A stretch of DNA of 64,000 nt from Streptomyces himalayensis subsp. himalayensis (GTDB lineage: Bacteria; Actinomycetota; Actinomycetes; Streptomycetales; Streptomycetaceae). The notes beneath the pieces are model-generated. The model had not been told where the DNA came from. It saw nothing but the letters and a program-made list of their open reading frames with translations, and made no database searches. The stretch spans positions 22,237 through 86,236 of the forward strand of contig NZ_JACEHE010000030.1 in assembly GCF_013778455.1 (NCBI RefSeq), read 5' to 3'. Of this stretch, positions 9,723 through 18,395 are shown one piece after another. The translations under genes were made by a program, and so were the position numbers. How positions within the stretch are numbered: the first letter of the stretch is position 1; the number at the start of each line of letters is the position of its first letter.

Positions 9723-9946
9723 CGCCGAAGGGTAACCGGCAGTCGGCGAGCGGCAGAGGCCGGGGAGGAGAGTGGGGCGCCACCGCGGGTGCCGGCTCGT
9801 CACGCCCACCTCTCGGACCGCTGAATTCGTTGACACCCGGCTTCGTGTGCCACCTCGGCGTGGTGCCCTACGGCGCGCGACCGGGCCAGGACGTGCGGAT
9901 GGGCCACCGATCGCGTGAGTGCCGTCAGGCCATGGTGGACAGAGGC

Positions 9947-11121
9947 TCAGTGCGCCTTCGCCAGGTCGCCGGCGATGGTGGAGAGCAGGGTTTTACCGCA
10001 GGCGTCGGACTTCTCCGCAGCCCAGCAGACGTAGCCGTCGGGACGGAAGAGCAGGGCGGCAGCGCCTACATCGTCGGTGCATGTGGCACGGACGAGGTCG
10101 ACTCGTGCCGGGAGTGGGAGGTCGGCCGGGACGATTCCGGCCAGATCGAGCAGGACGGCGTGCCCCGAACCGAACAGCGCCGACAGCCGGGTGGGGCCGG
10201 CTGCGGTGACCAGGTCGACGTCCGGCATCCGCTGTCCGGTGAGCGGATGCTCGCCGGGCAACTCGTAGCGCAGCGACAGGCCGGACATCAGACCTGCGAG
10301 GTGACGGTTGGTGTCGGGCAGTCGCAGCAGGTCGATGAAGATGTCGCGCAGGGCGGCCACGTCCTCGCTCGGGTGAGGGTCGGCCAGGACCCGCTGTGCC
10401 GATGTGTGGTGCAGCACCTGGGCTCCGACTGGATGCCGTTCGGTGTGGTAGCTGTCCAGGAGGCCGCTCGGCGCCCGGTCCTGGACGGCCGCGGCCAGTT
10501 TCCAGCCGAGGTTGATCGCGTCGTGGATGCCGAGGTTGAGACCCTGGCCGCCCAGCGGCGGGTGGATGTGTGCGGCGTCCCCGGCGAACAGGACGCGGCC
10601 CGCGCGGTTGTGCTCGAGTTGCCGCGTGGCGTCGGAGAACCGCGAAGAGTTGTCCACCGCGCCCAGGGTGGTCTCCTCGCCGTACACCGCCTGCAGCGCG
10701 GCGGTGATCTCCTCGTGGGTGACGGGGGTGTCGCGGTCGATGTCCGCTTGGTCCGCGCGTCCGAAGGTGATCCGGTACCGGTCACCGCCGAGCGGGGCCA
10801 GCATGGCCCAGTAGCCGCCGCCCTGACGGGTCAGGGTGCTCATGTGCCCCAGCTGCTGCGGCACCAGCGACGAAACGGCGGACAGACGGATGTCGGCCAG
10901 CACCGCCTGCTGGGTCCCGGGCCTGCCGGGGAACGGCAGCCCGAGCAGTTTGCGCACCGTACTGTGGCCGCCTTCGCACGCCGCCAGATAGTGCGCCCGC
11001 ACCTGCAGACCGTCCGCTGTCACGGTCACACCGTCGTTGTCCGACTCGACTGCTGAGACCGCAGTGCCGCGCAGAACCCGTGCGCCGCCGGCCGTCGCCC
11101 GCTCCTCTAGTACCTCCTCGA
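9947..11121 (-). pseudogene. Class A FAD-dependent aromatic monooxygenase, N-terminally truncated
   Basis: The remaining about 390 residues match the middle and C-terminal part of PHBH-type flavoprotein hydroxylases: the segment IEEVLEERATAGGARVLRG, the DG-type motif region LAACEGGHSTVRKLLG, the FAD-ribityl motif GRVLFAGDAAHIHPP followed by GGQGLNLGIHDAINLGWKLA, and a thioredoxin-like C-terminal domain. The N-terminal Rossmann GxGxxG, needed to hold FAD, is absent. The frame stays open for about 130 bases past the junction, but that sequence is the antisense of a TetR gene. The truncation coincides with the truncation of the divergent TetR gene, so both were cut by one event. Confidence 0.75.
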
Positions 11122-11127
11122 TTCCCG

Positions 11128-11570
11128 CCGACCACGAGACCGAAGCCGCCCGGGTGGTGCGGGCCCGCCCGCCCCACACCGCCCCGCTGACCGCACTGCG
11201 CGAGCACTTCCTCACCGGGCTGCGCGAGCGGGACCCGATCACCGGGCTCAACGACCATCCCCAGGTGCGGAGGGTTCACCGGATGATCCTCGGCGCGCCC
11301 TCGCTGGTGGCCCGGATGGAAGGGTTCAAGACCGGAGCCGAACGCGCACTCGCCGAGGCGTTGCAGGAAACGGCGGCCACTCCGGAACTCACCGCGCGGC
11401 TTGCTGCCGTCCAAATCGTCGCGGTGCAGTGGGCGCTGGCACAGGACAACGCCGAACGCCTGGCGTACGGGGAGCCCGCCAGCGAGCGCTATGCGGGTGC
11501 CGTGAAGGACGCCGAGCACGCGTTCGCGCTGCTGGAGAACGGATTGCACCACCTGACCCCGGAGCACTGA
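11128..11570 (+). pseudogene. TetR-family regulator, C-terminal ligand-binding part only
   Basis: From about 11128 the frame encodes a helical TetR C-terminal domain of about 145 residues: PPHTAPLTALREHFLTGLR, VRRVHRMILGAPSLVARMEGF and ALAQDNAERLAYGEP. The N-terminal helix-turn-helix is missing. The sequence before the junction is antisense to the flavin monooxygenase on the other strand. In an intact ancestor this would be a regulator divergent from its oxygenase target; a deletion has removed the shared promoter and both N-termini. Not functional as a repressor. Confidence 0.7.
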
Positions 11571-11703
11571 AGTGGGGCCTCCGAGCAGCGGGCGTCGACA
11601 TCTGCGATCTTCTGCCGTGTGTGGACCATGAGTTGGCCGGTCACGGCCGGTCCGCGCAAAAAACAACGGTCTTTGTACCCGCCACCGCCGTACGCTCCTC
11701 CAC

Positions 11704-12984
11704 ATGTCCGCCCAACCCGCCGCTGACGAGCCGTTATCGGAAGGGTCACGCGCCCTGTGGCGTGACCGCGACTTCGGTGTCTTCTGGGCCGCGCAGACCC
11801 TGTCGGTCGTCGGAGACTCCTTCGCCCTGATCGCGCTGCCGCTGTTGGTGCTGCACGCGACGGGATCCGTGGCGCAGATGGGGTTGCTGACCGCCGTTGC
11901 CGGCGCGGCCTCGCTCCTGGCGGGGGTCTTCGCCGGGGTCGTGGTGGACCGGTTGGACCGCAGGAAGCTTCTGATCGCGTGCGACGTCGTCCGCATGGTC
12001 TTGTACGCACTGGTACCGCTGGTGTGGGCGTTCGGCCCGCAGATCTGGTTGCTCTACGTGCTCCTGCCTCTGGGCGAGGCTGTCGGAATGCTGTTCTCCG
12101 TCACCTACGTCACCGTCGTCAGGACCCTCGTGAGTGGCGACCGCATCACGGAGGCCAACGGCAGGCTCAATGCGACGGCCGCGGCGGCCGGGGTGGTCGG
12201 GCCGCTGTGCGCGGGCGTGGTGGCGGCCAGGTTCGGCCCGGCTGCGGCAGTCGGCGTGGATGCGGCGAGCTTCGGTGTGTCCGCCGCCTGTCTGAGCTTC
12301 GTACGGTTCCGGGGCGGCACACGGTCACATCTGACTGACCGGGCACCGGAAGCGGCTCGGCCGAGGCTGTGGAAGGACCTGCTTGCCGGGGTGTCCTTCC
12401 TGCGCGCGCACCCCGTACTGCGGGCCTTGACCGTCCTTCTGACCATGTTCAGCTTCCTGACCCTCGGCCTGAACGACCTGCTCATCTACCACCTCAAGCA
12501 CGACCTCGGCCAGAGCGACGGCACGGTCGGGACTGTCTTCGCCGCAGGGGCGATGGGCACGATCACCGGAGCCCTTCTCGTGGCCCCGGTCCGCCGCACG
12601 CTCGGCTTTGGCGCAACCTGGATCGGCACCGTCGCGGTCTGCGGGCTCGCCGTGGCGGGCATCGGCTCGGCGGACAGCGTGGCAGGCGTCGCAGTCCTGA
12701 CCGCGACATTCCTGGGCTGCACCAGCATGGCCGGAACGTGCTCGATGTCCCTGCGGCAGGAAGTGACCCCCGAGCACCTGCTGGGACGGGTCACCTCGGC
12801 ATTCTGGACCATCCACTACTCGGCAGCGCCAATCGGCGCAGCCGTTCTCACCTGGGCCGCGCAACGCCATGGGACGGCGCCGGTGGGCCTGGCTGCCGGC
12901 GCCTGCTGTCTGCTCATAGCGGCACTGGCCCTGCTCACCCCGGTCCGCCGGCCCCGTCCGGAGCGTTCACCCGGCCCGGCGTGA
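11704..12984 (+). CDS. MFS exporter, EntS-like, with a TTA codon
   Basis: A 426-residue, 12-segment MFS drug/siderophore exporter of the EntS-like group. The N-terminus reads WRDRDFGVFWAAQTLSVVGDS and the first cytoplasmic loop VVDRLDRRKLL. Codon 11 is TTA (bases 11734-11736), the rare leucine codon that makes translation depend on the bldA tRNA in Streptomyces. The start fits a leaderless transcript: TACGCT lies seven bases before ATG. It is the first gene upstream of the phosphopantetheinyl transferase and Dap/NRPS locus on the same strand, so it is the natural candidate to export the product. That link is inferred. Confidence 0.85.
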   Translation: MSAQPAADEPLSEGSRALWRDRDFGVFWAAQTLSVVGDSFALIALPLLVLHATGSVAQMGLLTAVAGAASLLAGVFAGVVVDRLDRRKLLIACDVVRMVLYALVPLVWAFGPQIWLLYVLLPLGEAVGMLFSVTYVTVVRTLVSGDRITEANGRLNATAAAAGVVGPLCAGVVAARFGPAAAVGVDAASFGVSAACLSFVRFRGGTRSHLTDRAPEAARPRLWKDLLAGVSFLRAHPVLRALTVLLTMFSFLTLGLNDLLIYHLKHDLGQSDGTVGTVFAAGAMGTITGALLVAPVRRTLGFGATWIGTVAVCGLAVAGIGSADSVAGVAVLTATFLGCTSMAGTCSMSLRQEVTPEHLLGRVTSAFWTIHYSAAPIGAAVLTWAAQRHGTAPVGLAAGACCLLIAALALLTPVRRPRPERSPGPA

Positions 12985-13069
12985 CCGGGCGGCTGGGTAC
13001 GGGCTGCCGGGCCGGGCCGGGAAACCCGCCGCCGTGCGTCGTTCTGTGGGGTGTTCGTATGCTGCGAGT

Positions 13070-13783
13070 GTGACGGCTGGTGTGGTGTGGCGGCCTGTGG
13101 AACTGCGGGACGGGGGTTGGGAGAGGCCACGAGAAGCGTTGGGGGCGGCTGCTGGGCCCGGGTTGTGGCTGGTGCGGGCGGACGCGTTCCAGTCGGTGGT
13201 GAACCGTCTGGCCGACTCGGTGCTGGACAGTACTGAGACGGGGCGTGCGGCGGCGTTGCGGCAGGCCCGGGACAGGGATACCTATCGGGCCGGGCACGTG
13301 GGGTTGCGTCTGCTGTTGGGTGCGTATCTGGGGGTTCCTCCCGTCGATGTTCCGCTGGAGCGGCTGCCGTGCCCATTGTGCGAGGAGCCGCACGGACGTC
13401 CTGTGGTGCGCGGCAACCCTGTGCATTTCTCGCTGTCTCACAGCGGCGGTTTGTGCCTGCTGGCTTTCGCGTCGACGCCTGTGGGCGTGGACATCGAGGC
13501 CATCCCTGACGCAGCGGTGGCGGAAGAGGTCGGGGCTTGTCTCCATCCGCGGGAGAGCGCCGAGCTGAGTGATTTCCGGGCGGAGGACAGACCGGCGGCG
13601 TTCGCCCGGGCCTGGGCGCGCAAGGAGGCCTACCTGAAAGGTCTGGGCACGGGCCTGGGACGCGCCATGTCACTGGACTACGTGGGTACGGCGAGGGATG
13701 CCGCGGCCACGCTGCCGGGCTGGACGATAGGGGATGTGGCGGTGGATGACGGATTTGCCGCCGCCGTCGCCGTTCAGGGCTGA
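13070..13783 (+). CDS. Sfp-type 4'-phosphopantetheinyl transferase
   Basis: Converts apo carrier proteins to holo form by moving phosphopantetheine from CoA to a serine. The 237-residue protein carries the family metal/CoA motifs: HFSLSHSGG, VGVDIEAI and WARKEAYLKGLGTGL. GTG 13070 is preferred because a TATGCT -10 element ends seven bases upstream, as in a leaderless transcript; GTG 13034 would add 12 residues. It lies between the exporter and the SbnA gene and probably primes the two carrier domains encoded at 15578 and 18396. The gene is less G+C-biased at third positions in places than its neighbours. Confidence 0.92.
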   Translation: MTAGVVWRPVELRDGGWERPREALGAAAGPGLWLVRADAFQSVVNRLADSVLDSTETGRAAALRQARDRDTYRAGHVGLRLLLGAYLGVPPVDVPLERLPCPLCEEPHGRPVVRGNPVHFSLSHSGGLCLLAFASTPVGVDIEAIPDAAVAEEVGACLHPRESAELSDFRAEDRPAAFARAWARKEAYLKGLGTGLGRAMSLDYVGTARDAAATLPGWTIGDVAVDDGFAAAVAVQG

Positions 13784-13935
13784 GGCACCGTTCAGGGCCG
13801 GGTGGTGAAGGGTGGTTGCACGGGCAGGAGATGCGGACGTCTGGCCGTGCGGCCGTCTCCGGAGGATCGGCCGCGCAGACGCCTGACCAGCCAGTCAGTA
13901 ACCGGGCGCTGGTGCGGGGTGCCCGCCGGTGTGCG

Positions 13936-14970
13936 TCAGGCCGCGGGGGAGTGGGCCGTCAGTGCATGCCGGTGTGCGTCACGCCGCGGGTTGTGGGCCG
14001 GCAGTGTCTGCCGGTCCAGTACGTCCTCGCCGTAGAGGTCCCGCACCCAGTTGCTCTGGTAGATGGTTTCGAGGTAGCGCTCCCCGAGGTCGGGGGCGAT
14101 GGTCACCGCGGTCGGCTGCCGACGGTCCTGTGGTTGGCGGGCGAGCCACTGGCCGGCGCCGCTGACGACTGTGCCGGTGGAGCCCCCGAAGACGAAGCCG
14201 CGCCGGGCGAGCTGGTGGCAGGTGCGGATGGTGTCGGCTTCGCTGACGTGTATCACTTCGTCCACGTAGGAGTCGTCCAGCAGCGGTGGGCGGAGGCTGG
14301 TGCCGAGGCCCGGGATCATGCGCCGGCCAGGGTTGTCTCCGAAGGTGACGGAGCCTTCGCTGTCGACGGCGACGATGCGTACCGGGCGGTGCCAGGTGCG
14401 GAAGTAGCGTGCGCAGCCCATCAGGGTGCCCGTGGTGCCTGCTCCGACGAAGAGGACGTCGAGATCGGGGAAGCGGCGGGCGATGGCGGGGGCAGTGGTG
14501 CGGTAGTGGGCCATGTGGTTGTTGGGGTTGCTGTACTGGTTGAGCCATACGTAGCGGTCGTCTGAGGCACACAGCTCGCGGACGTGGTCGATGCGCGCGG
14601 CGAGCAGGCCGCCGGTGGGGGCGGGCTCGGTGATGATGTGGATCTGGCTGCCGAGGGACTCCATGAGCAGACGGGTGGGCAGGTTGCAGCGGGAGTCGGT
14701 CACACACACGAACCCGTAGCCCTTGCTGGCCGCGATCATGCTCAGGGCCACGCCCAGGTTGCCGGAGGATGACTCGACCAGGATCGAGTCGCTCTTGAGC
14801 CGGCCGTCGCGTTCCGCGGCCTCGACCATCTCGGCGGCGGCTTTGAGTTTGATGGATCCGGCGAAGTTGAATCCTTCGCACTTGAGGAACAGCCGGTGCC
14901 CGGTGATCGCCTCGAGATCGACGTAGAGGTCGTCTTCGTTGAATTCCTGGGGGGTGGATATGACCGGCAC
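13936..14970 (-). CDS. sbnA: SbnA-like PLP enzyme, N-(2-amino-2-carboxyethyl)-L-glutamate synthase
   Basis: A 344-residue fold-type II PLP enzyme of the cysteine-synthase family. The PLP lysine is Lys41 in FAGSIKLKAA, and the cofactor-binding loop is SSSGNLGVALS. The SbnA subgroup joins O-phosphoserine and glutamate to give ACEGA, the precursor that SbnB then splits to L-2,3-diaminopropionate. The assignment to this subgroup is supported strongly by the sbnB homologue seven kilobases away in the same locus. It is divergent from the synthetase operon across a 607-base gap. A plain cysteine synthase is the alternative, but the sequence around Lys41 and the partner gene argue against it. Confidence 0.9.
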   Translation of the reverse strand: MPVISTPQEFNEDDLYVDLEAITGHRLFLKCEGFNFAGSIKLKAAAEMVEAAERDGRLKSDSILVESSSGNLGVALSMIAASKGYGFVCVTDSRCNLPTRLLMESLGSQIHIITEPAPTGGLLAARIDHVRELCASDDRYVWLNQYSNPNNHMAHYRTTAPAIARRFPDLDVLFVGAGTTGTLMGCARYFRTWHRPVRIVAVDSEGSVTFGDNPGRRMIPGLGTSLRPPLLDDSYVDEVIHVSEADTIRTCHQLARRGFVFGGSTGTVVSGAGQWLARQPQDRRQPTAVTIAPDLGERYLETIYQSNWVRDLYGEDVLDRQTLPAHNPRRDAHRHALTAHSPAA

Positions 14971-15577
14971 GATGGCCTCCTGATCTGCGCTTGACGTGGC
15001 GTGCCGCTCGTTCGTTGCGTGGCGGCTGAGGGAGGACGTCGCCTGTCGGGTGCGACGTCCGTCGGACCCCTCCAGTACGCGTGGTCACCGTGGCCCTGTC
15101 ATGCCACCGGATCTCGGGTCTTGACAACGGCCGCGATCAGGCGTAATTGAACGCGGCCGTGGTCACGCGTACGGGCTTGCGCCCCGTGACGACGGCCGCG
15201 CGGCTCCCCGCCTGTGCTCGTGACGTGAGGCCGTGAGCCATGGCGACGAGAGCGGCGCCCGCGGAATGCGAGGAAGGCAGGGAAAGGCCGGAGAACGCAG
15301 CATCGGCCCAAGCAGCGAAGGCCGAGAAGCGGCAGCATCGGTCCGCTATCGCTTCCGGTGTGTGGTGTCAAGTAACGACATTCAGCGGCATGACGGAAAT
15401 ACGCAGGCCGGGCCTACTGGAGAAGCGGGCCTCACGTATTCGCACCGAAAGGCTTCGAGGCCTGTGCGGACGGAAGAAGACCTCGCCCGCAGCCACACAC
15501 CTACGACACCGGAGCGTTCGGCACACCGGTACCGGCCACGCCGGTCGGCACGCACCGAACGTTCTTGAGGAGCTCAC
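14971..15577. promoter_or_regulatory. Divergent promoter region of the Dap/NRPS locus
   Basis: About 607 bases without a convincing gene separate the divergent sbnA-like gene from the four-gene synthetase operon. The region must hold both promoters. The operon's first start at 15578 has GAGGAG at 15567-15572. Short open frames here lack ribosome sites and family features. I see no clear operator palindrome, and no pathway-specific regulator gene lies in the locus. Confidence 0.5.
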
Positions 15578-18289
15578 ATGGCGGGGAAATCCACCGCTGC
15601 CTGGACGGCCGAACCACCCGACATCTCCACCACTCTGACCGACGACAGTGTCGACGGCATGCCGGGTGGCAGCCTCGTCGGCCCGGAGGCCGGCACCGCA
15701 CGGCTCCTGGCCGAGGTGCTCGCTGACGTCGTGCGCGTGGAGCGGGTGTCGGCCGACAGCCACTTCTTCGACGATCTGGGCGCGGATTCGATGGTGATGG
15801 CTCAGTTCTGCGCGCGCGTCAGGAAGCGGGCGGACCTGCCATCCGTGTCGATGAAGGACGTCTACCGGCACCCCACGGTCAACAGCCTGGCCGACGCGCT
15901 CACCGGTCCCGCAGCCGCGGCGATGGCGCCGGTCGCCACGGCCACCGCGCCCACGACCGCCACCTCCACGGCCCCCGCGCCCATGCCTGTGCAGCAGTCC
16001 GTCCCGGCCTCTGCCTCTTCCTCGGCATCCGCCCCGGCTCCTGCCCCGGCTCCTGTCTCCACGGCGGCCGAGGCGTCGAGTGGAGCGGCGGTAAGCGCAA
16101 CAAGGGCCGGTACACGGCAATACCTGCTGTGCGGAATGCTGCAATTGCTGTTCTTCCTCGGGTACACCTACCTGACCGCCCTGGCCACGGCTCGGGGCTA
16201 CGAATGGATCAGCGACGGTCCCGCTCTGGCCGACCGCTACCTGCGTTCCGTGCTGGCCGGCGGTGTTGCCTTCGTTGGCATGTGCACCATTCCGATCCTG
16301 GCCAAATGGGCACTCCTCGGCCGTTCCACAGCCTGTCAGTTCCCGGTATGGAGCCTCACCTATGTGCGCTGGTGGATTGTCAAAACCCTGATCCGTATCA
16401 GCCCCATGCGCCTGTTCACCGCGTCGCCGTTGTACGTGCTGTATCTCCGGGCGCTGGGCGCGAAAATCGGACGTAATGTCGCGATCTTCTCCACGCATAT
16501 CCCTGTGTGTACCGATCTTCTGACGATCGGAGACGGCACGGTCGTTCGCAAGGACTCGCTGTTCTCCTGCTACCGGGCCCACGACGGCCTCATCCAGACC
16601 GGCCCCGTCACGCTCGGCAAGGACGTCGTCGTCAGCGAACAGACGGTCCTCGACATCAACACCTCCATGGGCGACGCCTCCCAGCTCGGGCACGCCTCTT
16701 CCCTGTATGCCGGGCAGACGGTACCCGCGGGGGAGCGTTGGCACGGGTCGCCGGGCGAGCCCACCGTCACGGACTTCCGCACCGTGGGTGCCGCCGACTG
16801 CTCCACCGCCAGCAAGGTCCTCTACTCGATCGGGCAGATGCTGGCCCTCCTGCTGGTTCATCTGCCGCTGGCCATGGGTGCCATGACGCTGGTGCTCACC
16901 GAGCTGCCGCAGGTGAACACACTGCTCAACGCCGGGTCTTCGCCGTTCGCCGGCTGGACGTTCCTGCTCGGTGCCCTGGCGGCGTCCTTCGTGCTGTTCT
17001 TCGGCGCCGCTTTCGCCGGGCTGGTCATTCAGGGAACGCTGCCGCGCCTGCTCAACCTGGCCATCAAGCCGGACAAGGTCTATCCGCTCTACGGCTTCCA
17101 TTACGGTCTGCAGCGGGCCATCGCGGCGCTGACCAACAGGAAGTTCTTCATCACGCTTTTCGGGGACAGCTCCGCGATCGTCCACTACCTCCGCTATCTC
17201 GGCTACGACCTGTCCCGTGTCACGCAGACCGGCTCGAACTTCGGCACGGAAGTGAAGCACGACAGCCCGTTTCTGAGCTCGGTGGGCAGTAAAACGATGG
17301 TCGCCGATGGCCTGTCGATCATCAATGCCGACTTCTCCAACACCTCCTTTTCCCTCTCCCGTGCCTCGATCGGGGCGGACTGTTTCCTCGGTAACCGCAT
17401 CGCTTATCCGTCGCGGGCCAGGACCGGCGACAACTGCCTGCTGGCAACGAAGGTCATGGTTCCCGTCGACGGAGAGGTACGTGAGGGCGTCGGCCTGCTG
17501 GGCTCGCCTGCCTTCGCCATCCCGCGCACGGTGATGCGGGACACCGAGTTGAACCACGTGGCGAGCGGCAGCGAGCTGAGCCACCGCCTCGCCGCCAAGA
17601 ACAGGCACAATGCGGTCACCGCGGCGATATATCTGCTGGCGCGGTGGATTCACGTCTTCGCCGTCACCCTCATCGCCATGGGCGCCAATGCCCTCTACCC
17701 CTCCTTCGGTGTGTCGGCGATCGCGCTGGCCGGCGTCGTCACCCTCGCCTTCACCGTCTGCTATTTCGCGCTGATCGAACGGGCCTCCACCGGCTTCAAG
17801 GCCCAGGAGTCACTGAACTGCTCGATCTACGAGCCGTCCTTCTGGCGGCACGAACGCTTCTGGAAGATGGCGGCGGTCGACTACGCGCAGTTCTTCGACG
17901 GGACCCCGTTCAAGAACGTGGTCTGGCGGTTGATGGGTGCCCGGATCGGCAAGCGGGTCTTCGACGACGGCTGCTTCTTCCCGGAGCGGACGCTGGTGAC
18001 GATCGGGGACGACTGCACCCTCAACGCGGGCACGGTGATCCAGTGCCACTCGCAGGAGGACGGCGCCTTCAAGTCCGACCGCACCACGATCGGTGCAGGC
18101 TGCACCCTCGGGGTCGGCGCGTTCGTCCACTATGGCGTGACGATGGCAGACCGCGTGCACCTGGCCTGCGATTCCTTCCTGATGAAGGGCGAACACGTCC
18201 CCTCCGGGGCCCGATGGGGAGGAAATCCGGCCCAGCATCTGTCCGACGGCAACCTCCACGTCCAGGCGCTGGCCGCAGGCGGCAGCTGA
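15578..18289 (+). CDS. Carrier protein fused to Pls-type membrane polymerising region (six TM segments, three hexapeptide-repeat domains)
   Basis: 903 residues. Residues 40-110 form a carrier domain with the phosphopantetheine serine Ser71 in DDLGADSMVM. An Ala/Pro/Thr-rich linker follows (110-178). Then three repeats of two membrane segments plus a soluble domain: TM about 182-204 and 222-245, domain 290-400; TM 415-440 and 458-485, domain 500-670; TM 680-705 and 712-735, domain 745-890. The soluble domains show left-handed beta-helix hexapeptide features (TIGDGTVVRKDSLF, SIGADCFLGNR, TIGDDCTLNAGTVIQ). This is the order found downstream of the A-T part in epsilon-polylysine synthetase (Pls), where the tandem domains catalyse isopeptide chain growth. 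Here the unit has its own carrier and is split from the adenylation protein. Confidence 0.85.
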   Translation: MAGKSTAAWTAEPPDISTTLTDDSVDGMPGGSLVGPEAGTARLLAEVLADVVRVERVSADSHFFDDLGADSMVMAQFCARVRKRADLPSVSMKDVYRHPTVNSLADALTGPAAAAMAPVATATAPTTATSTAPAPMPVQQSVPASASSSASAPAPAPAPVSTAAEASSGAAVSATRAGTRQYLLCGMLQLLFFLGYTYLTALATARGYEWISDGPALADRYLRSVLAGGVAFVGMCTIPILAKWALLGRSTACQFPVWSLTYVRWWIVKTLIRISPMRLFTASPLYVLYLRALGAKIGRNVAIFSTHIPVCTDLLTIGDGTVVRKDSLFSCYRAHDGLIQTGPVTLGKDVVVSEQTVLDINTSMGDASQLGHASSLYAGQTVPAGERWHGSPGEPTVTDFRTVGAADCSTASKVLYSIGQMLALLLVHLPLAMGAMTLVLTELPQVNTLLNAGSSPFAGWTFLLGALAASFVLFFGAAFAGLVIQGTLPRLLNLAIKPDKVYPLYGFHYGLQRAIAALTNRKFFITLFGDSSAIVHYLRYLGYDLSRVTQTGSNFGTEVKHDSPFLSSVGSKTMVADGLSIINADFSNTSFSLSRASIGADCFLGNRIAYPSRARTGDNCLLATKVMVPVDGEVREGVGLLGSPAFAIPRTVMRDTELNHVASGSELSHRLAAKNRHNAVTAAIYLLARWIHVFAVTLIAMGANALYPSFGVSAIALAGVVTLAFTVCYFALIERASTGFKAQESLNCSIYEPSFWRHERFWKMAAVDYAQFFDGTPFKNVVWRLMGARIGKRVFDDGCFFPERTLVTIGDDCTLNAGTVIQCHSQEDGAFKSDRTTIGAGCTLGVGAFVHYGVTMADRVHLACDSFLMKGEHVPSGARWGGNPAQHLSDGNLHVQALAAGGS

Positions 18290-18395
18290 CGCCGCGCCGA
18301 AGCCAGGCGCAGGCGCAATCTGCGCCGATGCCCAAGCGCAGGCGGCACCCGACGCCGCGCGCCACATCCAGACCACGAGTAGAGGACACACCCTG

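Noticed and set aside
15368..17653. A 761-residue frame on the minus strand opposite the Pls-like gene
   Set aside because: Low-complexity His/Arg/Gly translation with no motif or ribosome site, whereas the plus strand has carrier, membrane and hexapeptide-repeat features.
18290..18395. Repeated GCGCAGGCG/GACGCCGCGC patterns between the Pls-like and NRPS genes considered as a CRISPR or operator array
   Set aside because: The repeats are short, irregular and unspaced; they look like decay of coding sequence or simple slippage.
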